From assembly GCA_020832415.1 (NCBI GenBank), contig JAFIES010000048.1, positions 80,197 to 144,196 on the forward strand: a DNA stretch of 64,000 nt, read 5' to 3'. Source of the stretch: Balneolaceae bacterium (GTDB taxonomy: Bacteria > Bacteroidota > Rhodothermia > Balneolales > Balneolaceae). A model generated the notes under the pieces. The model was not told the origin of the DNA, ran no database searches, and saw only the letters and a program-made list of their open reading frames with translations. Positions 18,341 to 27,683 of this stretch are shown piece by piece. The position numbers and the translations under genes are program-made. Each line of letters begins with the position of its first letter. The stretch's first letter is position 1.

Positions 18341-19756
18341 ATGAATCTTGTCTGGTTTAGAAACGATCTGAGAACAAAGGATAATCCGGTTCTCAACAAT
18401 GCAATTAACTCGGGTAATACGGTATGTATTTACTGTTTTGACCCCCGTCATTTTGAGTCAATTCCCTGCGGTTTTCCTAGAACAGATACTCACAGAGCCC
18501 GCTTTTTGATTGAGAGTGTGGAAAATCTTAGGAAAAATCTTGATGGAAGCTTAATTGTCCGGATTGGGAAGCCCGAGGATATAATTCCTGAATTAATCGA
18601 AAAGCATGGATTTACATCTTTATGGTATCAGAAGGAGCATACATCAGAAGAGATACATGCAGAGGAGCAGCTTAAAAATAAGATCAGCCGGCCAATCCAT
18701 CGGTTTACGGATCAGCTGCTCTATCACCCGGATGACCTGCCATTTTCATTTGATGAAATACCGGATGTATTTACTCAGTTTCGAAAAAAACTCGAAAAAT
18801 TCGCAGAGGTAAGAGAACCGGTTGAGAAGCCGGTACAATTACCGGTAGAAATTATTGGTTTAGAACCCGGAGAGATACCATCTATACAGGATTTAGGATT
18901 AAAAGAACAGCAAACTGACCATCGGTCTGTGATTGCGTTCAAAGGTGGTGAAGATGAGGCATGGAAGAGATTAGAGCACTATCTTTTCGAATCAGATTCG
19001 CTTAGGGACTATAAGTATACCCGAAACGGCCTTCTTGGTGCAAATTACTCATCAAAATTTTCACCGTGGCTGGCACACGGCTGCATTTCGGCGAGATCGA
19101 TCAATAAACAGGTAGAATTGTATGAGAAAAAGGTTCACAAAAACGACTCTACCTACTGGATGAAATTTGAACTGATCTGGCGTGACTATTTCAGGTACTC
19201 TGCAATGAAGTATGGCAACAAAATTTTTCAGCTTGGTGGTATTCAGCAAAAAGAGCTTAAGAAGTCAACCGATCCTGAAATTTTTCAAAAATGGGCTGAA
19301 GGCAGTACCGGAATCCCGTTTATCGATGCCAATATGCATGAGCTTAATCAAACCGGATTTATGAGCAATCGCGGGCGCCAGAATGTTGCAAGTTTTCTGG
19401 CTCAAAACCTCAATTTCGACTGGCGATGGGGCGCGGCATATTTCGAATCAAAACTGATTGATTACGATGTGTGCAGCAACTGGGGAAACTGGGCTTATAA
19501 TGCCACGGTGGGACACGATCCGCGAAACCGATATTTCAATATTTTGAATCAGGCCGATCGGTACGACAAAAAAGGGGAATATGTAAGGCATTGGCTGCCT
19601 GAGCTTAAAAATGTACCCGCTGAATTTATCCATGAACCGCACCGGATAGGGCCGGATCAGCAGAAACTATTTGAAGTAATCATCGGCCGCGACTATCCCG
19701 AACCGATGATAGATCTTGAAGAGAGTTATGAGGAGATAAAAAATCAGCAGGATTGA
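18341..19756 (+). CDS. Cryptochrome DASH (photolyase family)
   Basis: 471 aa flavoprotein of the photolyase/cryptochrome superfamily. The N-terminal Rossmann domain starts NLVWFRNDLRTKDNPVL, and the DASH-type segment CGFPRTDTHRARFLIESV is present. The FAD pocket is formed by KYTRNGLLGANYSSKFSPWL, and the C-terminal part has TGFMSNRGRQNVASFLAQ and DVCSNWGNWAYNATVGHD, both characteristic of DASH rather than CPD class I. These proteins repair pyrimidine dimers in single-stranded or looped DNA and may act in blue-light sensing. Monocistronic; a decayed repeat starts at its stop codon. Confidence 0.92.
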   Translation: MNLVWFRNDLRTKDNPVLNNAINSGNTVCIYCFDPRHFESIPCGFPRTDTHRARFLIESVENLRKNLDGSLIVRIGKPEDIIPELIEKHGFTSLWYQKEHTSEEIHAEEQLKNKISRPIHRFTDQLLYHPDDLPFSFDEIPDVFTQFRKKLEKFAEVREPVEKPVQLPVEIIGLEPGEIPSIQDLGLKEQQTDHRSVIAFKGGEDEAWKRLEHYLFESDSLRDYKYTRNGLLGANYSSKFSPWLAHGCISARSINKQVELYEKKVHKNDSTYWMKFELIWRDYFRYSAMKYGNKIFQLGGIQQKELKKSTDPEIFQKWAEGSTGIPFIDANMHELNQTGFMSNRGRQNVASFLAQNLNFDWRWGAAYFESKLIDYDVCSNWGNWAYNATVGHDPRNRYFNILNQADRYDKKGEYVRHWLPELKNVPAEFIHEPHRIGPDQQKLFEVIIGRDYPEPMIDLEESYEEIKNQQD

Positions 19757-19795
19757 CGGGTTCAGTCATATGGTTCATTTTTATATGGAACCCAT
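19755..19795 (-). repeat. Decayed fragment of the TIR element family
   Basis: On the minus strand this reads GGTTCCATATAAAAATGAAC followed by CATATGACTGAACCCGTC, matching the start of the element at 63936 and the right arm of 57162-57333 with a few mismatches. The homology begins at the cryptochrome stop codon. No second arm is visible, so it is a remnant. Confidence 0.5.
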
Positions 19796-19843
19796 CTTAT
19801 ACAGGCTGAATTTAACATAATTATAAAATCGTACCTCTGATAT

Positions 19844-19885
19844 GGCCTGGCGCAAGCATCCGCTTGTGCCCCGTGCCACTGGCTA
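19844..19885. repeat. Palindrome between convergent genes
   Basis: GGCGCAAGC and GCTTGTGCC form a 9-bp stem (one G-T pair) with a 4-nt loop, with further complementary text outside (GCCTGG / CCACTGGC). It sits between the convergent cryptochrome and NlpE/META genes; no T-run follows, so it looks more like an intergenic repeat than a terminator. Confidence 0.4.
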
Positions 19886-19942
19886 TCAACACCTTTTTAG
19901 TAAAATCTGTAATGATGGTAATGGTGATACAGGGCGTTTCAT

Positions 19943-20731
19943 TTACAATGCAGAAGTTAATCTGGCGATGATCTCAGCATTGGTTCCATTGAGCAACAGG
20001 ACACGACTCTCTTCGATGGTATAACTTTCAACCTTTTCGAGCAAGCGAAGGAATTTGGTTTCAGTGTCAAGTTCATCACAAGCCATTTTTGTAGATGCAA
20101 TGGGGCTAAATGAAATCCGGTTATCTTCCTCAGCTGTAAATGTGCCAAAAAAATTGTTACAGCTGCCATTACCGGTCACCCGATTTTCTCCTGAATGAAA
20201 AACAATGTGCGGCTCTCTATAGTTTTCAACATGGATCTCTTCACCTTCTAACTCGATCAGTTTCCAGTAGATGTTCAGCAAATCATTGTCACTTTTATGC
20301 AGTATGTAATGGTCCGCTAAATCACCGGTGATTCTGTTCCCATCCATATCAAGCTGAAACAACCTGTTTTCCCCCACATGATAGAAGGCAGGCTGTTCAT
20401 CCCCATCCAGACCGGACAAGCGGATGGTATTGCCATCTTCAAGCCAGCTGTAGGTATCCTCAATGGTGAAAACTTCGGAAGATCTGCCGGTGTAAACGGT
20501 TCGTTTCACAAAGTTCATCTCACTATCCAGAGTAATTTCAGTTTGAATTCCGGCACAATCTGCACAGGGAAGAATGCCCCGGTAGGTGCCGTCTACATCA
20601 AGAGCCAGCTGTGATGTGTGCATGTCGGGCGGAGTATCGGAAGAGGGTGATTCTGCCGGCTGCTCACCGGAAGTGCAGCCCAAAACTATACATATGAATA
20701 AGGTAGTAAGTGAAAAGATGGTGGTTTTCAT
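19943..20731 (-). CDS. NlpE-like / META domain lipoprotein
   Basis: 262 aa lipoprotein. The lipobox is CIVLGCTSG, with cleavage before Cys at about residue 19. Residues ~45-135 resemble the N-terminal NlpE domain, including the CxxC motif in YRGILPCADCAGIQTEITL. Residues ~150-262 are a META domain (WKLIELEGEEI ... VTGNGSCNNFFGTF ... TKMACD). NlpE senses envelope stress and copper in proteobacteria; META domains occur in heat-shock or antibiotic-resistance related envelope proteins. Role here unproven. Single gene, convergent with the cryptochrome gene. Confidence 0.85.
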   Translation of the reverse strand: MKTTIFSLTTLFICIVLGCTSGEQPAESPSSDTPPDMHTSQLALDVDGTYRGILPCADCAGIQTEITLDSEMNFVKRTVYTGRSSEVFTIEDTYSWLEDGNTIRLSGLDGDEQPAFYHVGENRLFQLDMDGNRITGDLADHYILHKSDNDLLNIYWKLIELEGEEIHVENYREPHIVFHSGENRVTGNGSCNNFFGTFTAEEDNRISFSPIASTKMACDELDTETKFLRLLEKVESYTIEESRVLLLNGTNAEIIARLTSAL

Positions 20732-20826
20732 TGATTGCCCTCAAGGTTTTTTAAGTCCGTTTATTCATTAAAAGAAATAATAAGATATTCGCAAATAAGA
20801 ACACAGTTTCTTGAAAATGTTCCCAT

Positions 20827-20854
20827 AAAAAAACCCGGCAAGAACCGGGCTTTT
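20827..20854 (-). terminator. Rho-independent terminator of pruA
   Basis: On the minus strand GCCCGGTTCTTGCCGGGTTTTTTT forms a CCCGG/CCGGG stem with a short loop and a U-tract. It lies 28 bp downstream of the pruA stop. Confidence 0.85.
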
Positions 20855-20881
20855 AATTGTTTTGCTATGATTGATACCTGA

Positions 20882-22513
20882 TCACTCCTCATCCATATAC
20901 GGATATCTCCACTCAGTAGGGGCAACGGTAACCTCTTTGATTGCCCGTGCAGAGAGCCAGCGCAGCATGTTCATCACGCTTCCGGCTTTATCGTTGGTGC
21001 CCGATTTTCGGGATCCGCCAAACGGCTGCTGGTTCACGATAGCACCGGTCGGTTTTTCGTTGATGTAAAAGTTGCCGGCACTCTGCCTGAAGCGATCGGC
21101 CATCATCTTCACAACAAAGCGATCTCTCGCAAAAATTGCACCGGTAAGGGCATAGGGTGAGGTCTCATCACAAAGATCCATTGTTTTTTCGAAATCGCCA
21201 TCTTTATAGACATAAATTGTGATGACCGGACCGAAAATCTCCTCCTGCATCGTCTTGAACTTCGGGTTGGAGGTGAGGATCACAGTAGGTTCAATGAAAA
21301 ATCCTTTGGAATCATCATATCCGCCACCTGCTATGATTTCGGCATCATCGGCCTCTTTCGCATAGTCGATGTAACCTGAAATCTTGTCGAATGCTTTCCG
21401 GCTGATGACAGCACCCATAAAGTTCGAAAAATCTTCAACATCACCCACTTTAATCTGAGCCACTTCTGCGAGGAATTTTTCCCCGAACTCTCCCCAGATC
21501 GATTCCGGAACATACATACGGGATGCGGCTGAACATTTTTGCCCCTGGTATTCAAATGCCGCTCTCAGTGCAGCCACCACAAGCTGATCAACATTGGCGC
21601 TGTTGTGAGCAAAGATAAAATCCTTGCCGCCCGTTTCTCCCACAATGCGCGGGTAGGTTTTGTAGTTGCCGATGTTATTGCCGATGGTTTTCCAAAGATG
21701 GTTGAATGTGCCTTCCGAGCCGGTAAAATGGAGTCCGGCAAGATTGGGATTTGCAAGTACGGGATCGCCCACATCGGGCCCATCGCCCGGCAGGAAGTTG
21801 ATCACGCCGTCCGGCAATCCTGCTTCTTTTAGTATCTGCATGAAAAACCAGTTTGAAAAAACCGACTCTGTTGATGGCTTCCAAAGCGCCACATTCCCGC
21901 ACATAGCCGGGGCCGATGGCAGGTTACCCGCAATCGCTGTAAAGTTGAACGGGCTCACGGCAAAAATAAATCCTTCAAGGGCGCGGTACTCCACACGGTT
22001 CCAGGTGCTATCGGGCGAAAACGGCTGCTCTTCCATGATTTTTGCAAGATACCAGGCACCAAATCTCAAAAAGTCAGCCAGCTCACCGGCAGCTTCAATC
22101 TCGGCCTGATAAGGTGTTTTCGACTGGCCCAGCATGGTGGATGCATTCATGGTATCGCGCCACGGACCGGTTACCAGGTCAGCGGCTTTCAGAAATACAG
22201 CTACGCGCTCTTCCCATGGCAATTCTGCCCACTCTTTCTGTGCTTCAAGGGCTGCATCAACAGCCATTTTTACCTCTTTTTCACCGCAGAGATGAACCGT
22301 GGCCAGTTTATGGTCGTGATTGTGCGGCATGATTACATCAGCTGTTCGGCCGGTTTTTACCTCTTTTCCATTGATGATGGCCGGAATTTCGATCACTTCA
22401 GACCGAAGCTCTTTCAGGCGTTTTTTGAGCGACTCTCGCTGCGGTGTTCCCGGGGCAAATGAAAAATAGGGTTCGTTTTTCGGTTCCTGGACATTGAAAT
22501 AGGCGTTTGGCAT
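20882..22513 (-). CDS. pruA: L-glutamate gamma-semialdehyde (P5C) dehydrogenase
   Basis: 543 aa, the length of the group 1 P5C dehydrogenases. It oxidises glutamate semialdehyde to glutamate with NAD+ as the second step of proline catabolism. The active site is visible: catalytic Glu in RIVGETGGKDF, nucleophile Cys in YQGQKCSAASRMYVP, and the NAD-binding FTGSEGTFNHLW. C-terminal substrate loop GGSRKSGTND. The proline dehydrogenase domain found fused in PutA is absent, and no prodh gene adjoins it. Monocistronic with its own terminator. Confidence 0.92.
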   Translation of the reverse strand: MPNAYFNVQEPKNEPYFSFAPGTPQRESLKKRLKELRSEVIEIPAIINGKEVKTGRTADVIMPHNHDHKLATVHLCGEKEVKMAVDAALEAQKEWAELPWEERVAVFLKAADLVTGPWRDTMNASTMLGQSKTPYQAEIEAAGELADFLRFGAWYLAKIMEEQPFSPDSTWNRVEYRALEGFIFAVSPFNFTAIAGNLPSAPAMCGNVALWKPSTESVFSNWFFMQILKEAGLPDGVINFLPGDGPDVGDPVLANPNLAGLHFTGSEGTFNHLWKTIGNNIGNYKTYPRIVGETGGKDFIFAHNSANVDQLVVAALRAAFEYQGQKCSAASRMYVPESIWGEFGEKFLAEVAQIKVGDVEDFSNFMGAVISRKAFDKISGYIDYAKEADDAEIIAGGGYDDSKGFFIEPTVILTSNPKFKTMQEEIFGPVITIYVYKDGDFEKTMDLCDETSPYALTGAIFARDRFVVKMMADRFRQSAGNFYINEKPTGAIVNQQPFGGSRKSGTNDKAGSVMNMLRWLSARAIKEVTVAPTEWRYPYMDEE

Positions 22514-22706
22514 TGCTTCTCCTCAGTTCGTTCTTTTCTTAGTAATTTTCTTTGGCACAAAGATAACGGTTTTGATTCGAAATTGAATGGTCAATCGAAC
22601 CCATCACAGTGCTGAACAGAAAACCACTGATCGTTGCTCAGGGTTTGGTTCCGTTTTTCGGGGTTCGTATCATTCCGCATCAACACACTCAAAACAACAG
22701 ATACTC

Positions 22707-24452
22707 ATGGTCAAGTTACTGCTCATTTTCGCGTTACTATCATCAACCGTTCAAACAGCCGATGAACGCCTGCAACTGCTGTTTGATGATCACTGGGAAT
22801 ATTCACTGCAGACAAATCCGCTTTTTGCTACCGGCCAGGGCGACCATCGTTTTAACGACCGCCTGCCCGAAACAAGTCTCGAGGCACTTGACGTACGCCA
22901 TCATGATACGCTCCGTTTTTTGAGCCTGATGGATAATATTGCGAGAGAAGAGTTAAGCGAAGAGAACCGCATTCATTACGATATTTTTAAGATTCAGCTC
23001 GAAAACTCTCTTCGGGCGTATGAGAATAACGATCATCTGCTGCCGCTGAACGGATGGTGGGATTACCATGCCACCTTTGCCGACCTGGGCAATCGCGTAC
23101 CGCTGAATAACCACAGGGATTATGAGAATTACCTGGCCCGCCTGGAGGCTTTTCCGGAGTATAACAGTGGTTATCTGGAGAGAATGCAAAAAGGTATAGA
23201 GCTTGGATTTGTTAGGCCAAAAGCTGTTTTTGATGACTACCTTGCATCCGTAGCGGCACACGTGGTTGATGATGCATCGGATAGCCGTCTGTTTGAACCG
23301 TTTAAGAATTTCCCCGCTTCGATTGATGATGAGCAAAGAGAGAAATTACGGGAACGGGCTCAATCCGTAATTGGCAGCATTGTGATTCCGGAGTTTGAGA
23401 AACTGCACAATTTCCTGCGCGATGAGTACATTCCCGCCGCCACAGAAACCATCGGCATAACAGAGGTTCCGGGCGGTGATAAGTACTACCAATATCTGGT
23501 TGAAATGTACACCACGATGGAGATCACTCCGGAGGAAATCCATCAGACCGGCCTTGATGAAGTGGCCCGCATCCTTGCTGAAATGATGGAAATTGTGGAG
23601 GAGTCCGGCTTTGGTGAAGACTTTGACAGTTTTGTGGAGTTTCTTCGAACCGATCCCCAATTCTATGCCGAAACGCCCGAAGAGCTGATGAAAGAGACCG
23701 CCTATGTGCTGAAAATGATGGATGGCAAGCTGCCGCAGCTCTTTAAAACCCTGCCGAGGCTGCCGTATGGCATTATGGAGATTCCCGATTACCTGGCTCC
23801 GCGAACAGCCACGGCCTACTACAGCCGGGGTTCGGCCGATGGAACCCGCGCCGGCTTCTACGCCGTAAACACCTACGATCTGCCCAGCCGTCCGCTTTAC
23901 GAAGTGGTGGCTCTTTAACTGCACGAAGACGTACCCGGCCACCATCTGCAGATTGCCCTGCAGCAGGAATTGGAAGATTTGCCCATGTTCAGAACGGTTG
24001 CCGGATTTACAGCATATACAGAAGGGTGGGCACTTTACTCCGAAATGCTTGGAGTGGAAGTTGGCATGTACGACGACCCGCTGGTAAATGCTCAGAGCAA
24101 CTTTGGCCGGCTGAGTTATGAGATGTGGCGTGCCCTGCGCCTGGTTGTGGATACCGGCATGCACGCCAAAGGGTGGAGCCGCGACGAGGCGATCGACTAT
24201 ATGGCGGCAAACTCCGCGCTTTCACTGCACAACATCCGCTCGGAAGTAAACCGCTACATCTTCTGGCCCGGACAGGCACTGGCCTACAAAATGGGTGAGA
24301 TCAAAATCCGCGAACTTCGTTCAAAAGCTGAAGAAGCACTCGGTGAAGATTTTGACCTGCGCGAATTCCACGATGTGGTACTGCTGAGCGGAGCCGTTCC
24401 GCTGAGTGTTCTGGAAGCGAATGTTGTACATTGGATGAATAATCAAAAATAG
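22707..24452 (+). pseudogene. DUF885 peptidase-like gene interrupted by one in-frame TAA
   Basis: The ATG at 22707 begins a signal peptide (MVKLLLIFALLSSTVQTA). The frame runs through a DUF885 protein, a secreted metallopeptidase-like family, to TAA at 23916-23918. The same frame then continues without a shift as [18 protein letters not shown] to a natural stop at 24452, about 580 residues in total. The break is at PLYEVVAL*LHED, directly before the HExxxGHH metal motif, so the upstream product lacks the catalytic site. One nonsense change from a sense codon such as ACA, TCA or TAT would explain it. The track shows it as two ORFs (22587-23918 and 23970-24452). A sequencing error or strain-specific mutation is possible. 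Confidence 0.8.
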
Positions 24453-24463
24453 CAGGCAGTGAG

Positions 24464-24682
24464 ATGTCAAAAAAAGATGCGAAGGAGTTTCGGGTAGAAG
24501 GAAAGAAAATTATCTGCCCGGTCTGCAGCCACGACTAATTTTGGACGCGCAGAACACTGATGAACACCCGAGGCGCCAGCTTTTTCAGTTTCGACTGGCT
24601 GAATCGTGATGCCCTCAACAAAATTTGTGACAAATGCGGGTATGTGTTTTGGTTCTACCGGCAGCACCTTGATGAGAAGTAA
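24464..24682 (+). pseudogene. Small zinc-ribbon protein gene interrupted by one in-frame TAA
   Basis: This 73-codon frame is missing from the track because of an internal stop. It reads EFRVEGKKIICPVCSHD, then TAA at codon 25, then FWTRRTLMNTRGASFFSFDW and KICDKCGYVFWFYRQ to a natural stop. The two Cys pairs (CPVC and CDKC) form one zinc ribbon that spans the stop, so neither half would fold alone. The overall pattern matches a family of ~70-aa zinc-ribbon proteins of unknown role in Bacteroidota. It starts 11 bp after the interrupted DUF885 gene. Two neighbouring genes with the same kind of lesion is unusual. Confidence 0.7.
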
Positions 24683-24715
24683 AATTATTGAACAAACAAT
24701 TTAAAAAATGAGAAT

Positions 24716-25627
24716 ATGAAGAGAGAGATAAAACGAGTACTGCTGTTTACATCTGTTACGGTTTCGGTACTGCTGCTCATCGTAATAACCAATCAACTAA
24801 TCCAGTTTTCGAATTTACTTGGCGGTATACATCCTCTGCTTGGGCAAGCCTCCCTAATACTCTTTCTGATAATGATTCTGGCGGCTGTGCTTGCACCTGT
24901 CTGGCTTTATATTAAACTGCCGGGCCGGTTAATTCCACCCGATTCGGATGAGGGGCCTGAGTTTAATAGATATATCGAAAAGCAATCAAAACGGTTGAAC
25001 AGAAATCCAATCGTAAAAATGGATAAGGTGAGTGGCCTGGATGATGTAAGAGAAGCGATAAATCAGCTCAATAAAGAGTCCGACAAATCGATCAAACGGA
25101 CAGCGAATCGGGCATTTATCACCACTGCGATTTCTCAGAACGGCGCGCTGGACGCACTTTTTATTTTGGGACTTCAATTCCGCCTGATCTGGGAAATTGC
25201 CCATATCTATGCTCAACGCCCAACAATCAAAGATCTGGGATATCTCTATACCAATGTGATGGTAACTGCATTTATCGCCAGCAGTATCGACGAGGCGGAG
25301 TATTATGAAATTGTGGAGGGATCCATGTCACAGGGTATCGGCTCGTTTGCATCGCTTGTTCCCGGCACTTCCATGGTGATTAACTCTGTAATAACCGGCA
25401 GCTCCAATGCATTTCTTACGTTGAGAGTGGGTAAAGTTGCACAGCAGTATTGCGGAACGCTAGTGAAGAAACGGCGGCAGTCCATCCGGAACTCAGCCAC
25501 CGCTGAAGCTGCCAAAATGCTTGCCGGAATTGTATATGACGGAACCAAGATTGTGGTAAGCCATATTGGTAAAGCTCCGCTCCGGCTCGCTTCCAGGCCA
25601 TTCCGAAGAGGGAAGAAAGAGGAGTGA
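24716..25627 (+). CDS. DUF697 family inner-membrane protein
   Basis: 303 aa. Two transmembrane helices lie at the N terminus (VLLFTSVTVSVLLLIVITN and LILFLIMILAAVLAPVWLYI). A soluble helical part follows, then a DUF697-type domain (ANRAFITTAISQNGALDALF ... IWEIAHIYAQRPTIKDLGYL) with further hydrophobic Gly/Ser-rich helices. The family is often fused or adjacent to Era-like GTPases (YcjX/YcjF), but no GTPase is encoded here. The C terminus is basic. Function unknown; not clearly linked to the broken genes just upstream. Confidence 0.75.
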   Translation: MKREIKRVLLFTSVTVSVLLLIVITNQLIQFSNLLGGIHPLLGQASLILFLIMILAAVLAPVWLYIKLPGRLIPPDSDEGPEFNRYIEKQSKRLNRNPIVKMDKVSGLDDVREAINQLNKESDKSIKRTANRAFITTAISQNGALDALFILGLQFRLIWEIAHIYAQRPTIKDLGYLYTNVMVTAFIASSIDEAEYYEIVEGSMSQGIGSFASLVPGTSMVINSVITGSSNAFLTLRVGKVAQQYCGTLVKKRRQSIRNSATAEAAKMLAGIVYDGTKIVVSHIGKAPLRLASRPFRRGKKEE

Positions 25628-25648
25628 GAAAAAGCCTGATTCGTAGTG

Positions 25649-25721
25649 TGACCCCGCCGGGACTTGAACCCAGATCTAAAGCTTAGGAGGCTATTGTTCT
25701 ATCCGGTTGAACTACAGGGTC
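25649..25721 (-). tRNA. tRNA-Arg (anticodon CCT)
   Basis: Reading the minus strand, acceptor GACCCTG pairs with CGGGGTC (one T-G), the T arm is CTGGG-TTCAAGT-CCCGG, and the anticodon loop CTCCTAA gives anticodon CCT for AGG codons. The anticodon stem ATAGC/GCTTT has a single T-T mismatch. Discriminator A, no encoded CCA. Confidence 0.92.
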
Positions 25722-25874
25722 TTTTTCGCGGATCTGCAGAGAGTAAAAATATAACTCATTGCAGTCATCAATAACTATGGTAAGTGCTTATTCCCAAAAA
25801 AGAAACCGCTGTTTGTTTTTGGATTATTATATCAATTATTCAATATTAGAATAGAACGAAATACATACATCAAT

Positions 25875-27350
25875 ATGAGAGCTTTTTGTTTTAATATATC
25901 CATCATTTTATCACTATTACTTTTTCTCTCCTGCGGTACAGACAGCAATGATGATGATTCGGACCGCAATGATAATGATTCTGACCGTATTGGAAATATT
26001 TTAGAATTTGAACTGGCCCCTAATGGTATCACCGTACTATGTGATCATGCCGAACCCGGAGATCTGGGTGTTGTGGAGGGAGTAAAGTATGAGGCTGTGG
26101 ATAATGATTTGTTACGACGAAGGATAGATGAAGGAAGTGATCTATCAAAGGTATGTGTCTCCCTGGTAACGGATATGAGTGAATTGTTCTATGATAACCG
26201 GGATTTCAACCAGCCTATTGGAAATTGGGATGTTAGTAATGTAACAGATATGAACCGGATGTTTTTTGGATTTTCTATCAGAACATATCCGTTTAACCAA
26301 CCCATTGGTGAGTGGGATGTTAGCTCCGTTACAGATATGAGTGAAATGTTTTCAGGCTCTTCATTCAATCAACCGATTGGGGATTGGGATGTAAGTTCCG
26401 TTACAGATATGAGTTGGATGTTTAGATTTTCTCAATTCAACCAGCCCATTGGTGAGTGGAATGTACGTTCTGTAACAGATATGAGGTCGATGTTTTCGGT
26501 TTCTGAATTCAATCAACCTATCGGGGAATGGGATGTGAGTTCCGTTATTGATATGAATAGTATGTTTGCTTTGTCACAATTCAACCAATTCATTGGAAAT
26601 TGGGATGTGAGTAATGTAACAGATATGGGCAGGATGTTTAACCGTTCAGCATTCAATCAACCAATTGGAGATTGGGATGTGGGGAGTGTAACAAATATGG
26701 AGTCTATGTTTAGCAGTACTCAGTTTAATCATCCAATTGGAGATTGGGATGTGAGTAATGTAACTAATATGAGCCGGATGTTTCTCGGTACAGGGTTCAA
26801 CCAACCCATTGGTGAGTGGAATGTAAGTTCCGTTACGGATATGAGTTGGATGTTTAGAAGGTCTCAATTCAACCAACCTATTGGTAACTGGGATGTAAGT
26901 TCCGTTACCAATATGGGAATTATGTTTACAGACTCGCAATTTAATCAACCCATCGGAGATTGGGATGTGAGCTCAGTAACCAGTATGTATGTTATGTTTC
27001 AACAAGCTGCATTCAATCAGCCTATCGGAAATTGGGATGTGAGCAGTGTTACAACTATGTACGGTATGTTTTATGAAAATCTTGTCTTTAACCAACCCCT
27101 TGGCAATTGGGATGTGAGCTCTGTAACAACAATGTATCATATGTTTTGGCACTCAAATTTCCACCAACCCATCGGGGATTGGGATGTAAGCAACGTAACC
27201 GATATGAGAGGCATGTTTAGAGATACCCGTTTTAATCATAACATTTCAGGGTGGTGTGTTGAGAGAATTGAAACGGAACCTGAAAATTTCTCGCATAACA
27301 GCCCGCTTGCACCGCAAAACAAGCCTGTCTGGGGAACCTGCCCGGATTAA
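25875..27350 (+). CDS. BspA-family (DUF285) repeat lipoprotein
   Basis: 491 aa. A lipoprotein signal (SIILSLLLFLSCGTD) is followed by an Asp/Asn-rich spacer and a ~95-residue N-terminal region. The rest is 14 consecutive units of about 24 residues on the pattern FNQPIGxWDVSSVTDMxxMF (residues ~111-452), plus a degenerate cap. This is the BspA/DUF285 surface-repeat family, which forms leucine-rich-repeat-like solenoids and mediates adhesion or binding in some species. It is presumably exposed on the cell surface. Monocistronic, next to tRNA-Arg. No enzymatic motif. Confidence 0.9.
   Translation: MRAFCFNISIILSLLLFLSCGTDSNDDDSDRNDNDSDRIGNILEFELAPNGITVLCDHAEPGDLGVVEGVKYEAVDNDLLRRRIDEGSDLSKVCVSLVTDMSELFYDNRDFNQPIGNWDVSNVTDMNRMFFGFSIRTYPFNQPIGEWDVSSVTDMSEMFSGSSFNQPIGDWDVSSVTDMSWMFRFSQFNQPIGEWNVRSVTDMRSMFSVSEFNQPIGEWDVSSVIDMNSMFALSQFNQFIGNWDVSNVTDMGRMFNRSAFNQPIGDWDVGSVTNMESMFSSTQFNHPIGDWDVSNVTNMSRMFLGTGFNQPIGEWNVSSVTDMSWMFRRSQFNQPIGNWDVSSVTNMGIMFTDSQFNQPIGDWDVSSVTSMYVMFQQAAFNQPIGNWDVSSVTTMYGMFYENLVFNQPLGNWDVSSVTTMYHMFWHSNFHQPIGDWDVSNVTDMRGMFRDTRFNHNISGWCVERIETEPENFSHNSPLAPQNKPVWGTCPD
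26205..27230 (+). repeat. 14-unit ~72-bp tandem repeat inside the BspA-like gene
   Basis: Thirteen units are 24 or 25 codons long and the first is 29 codons. Units share WDVSSVTDM at the protein level but differ at the DNA level by synonymous changes and at the variable x positions, so the array is old enough to have diverged. Near-identical pieces still allow unit gain or loss by recombination. Confidence 0.9.
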
Positions 27351-27492
27351 CCTCATCTCAATCGTAAAGAGTTAGGAAGCTCCATTTAATTCTATATTTG
27401 TATGCGACTTTTTCAGAATTGGTTCGTCAATATTTCAATACATTTGTGGATGAAAACCTACACAAAAAGTAGCATGTAATGCAGAGATCCCG

Positions 27493-27624
27493 ATGAAAAA
27501 GAAATATCTGCCCGAAAAAATCTGCCCGGTTTGCAACCGTCCGTTTACCTGGCGCAAAAAGTGGGAGCGCGACTGGGAGAATGTGAAATATTGCAGCGAA
27601 CGGTGCCGCAGAAATAAAAAATAG
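27493..27624 (+). CDS. DUF2256 family zinc-finger microprotein
   Basis: A 43-aa gene below the track's length limit. It reads [20 protein letters not shown] followed by [17 protein letters not shown], with four Cys (CPVC and CSERC) as a zinc site and a basic C terminus (RRNKK). This matches the DUF2256 family closely in length and motif. From memory the family is often found beside photolyase/cryptochrome genes; the DASH gene here is ~8 kb upstream, so a link is only suggestive. It ends 60 bp before the apbE start. Function unknown. Confidence 0.8.
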   Translation: MKKKYLPEKICPVCNRPFTWRKKWERDWENVKYCSERCRRNKK

Positions 27625-27683
27625 GGGTAGTTTGATTGATGATTCTGTGCATAAGCAGGATTTCAATTCGTTATCTTTCAACC

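Noticed and set aside
23346-24164. 272-aa minus-strand ORF over the DUF885 gene
   Set aside because: Antisense shadow. It spans the TAA, but no family features are visible, and the plus strand has a signal peptide and metal motif.
22707-24682. Reassigned TAA codon or selenocysteine-like recoding
   Set aside because: TAA ends many intact genes in this window, and known natural insertions use TGA or TAG. Mutation or error is simpler.
26205-27230. CRISPR-like or satellite array
   Set aside because: The repeat is in frame, codes for BspA-type units, and has no spacer structure.
25649-27350. tRNA-linked genomic island
   Set aside because: A surface repeat gene sits next to tRNA-Arg, but there is no integrase, no second att-like copy of the tRNA end, and no change in gene style.
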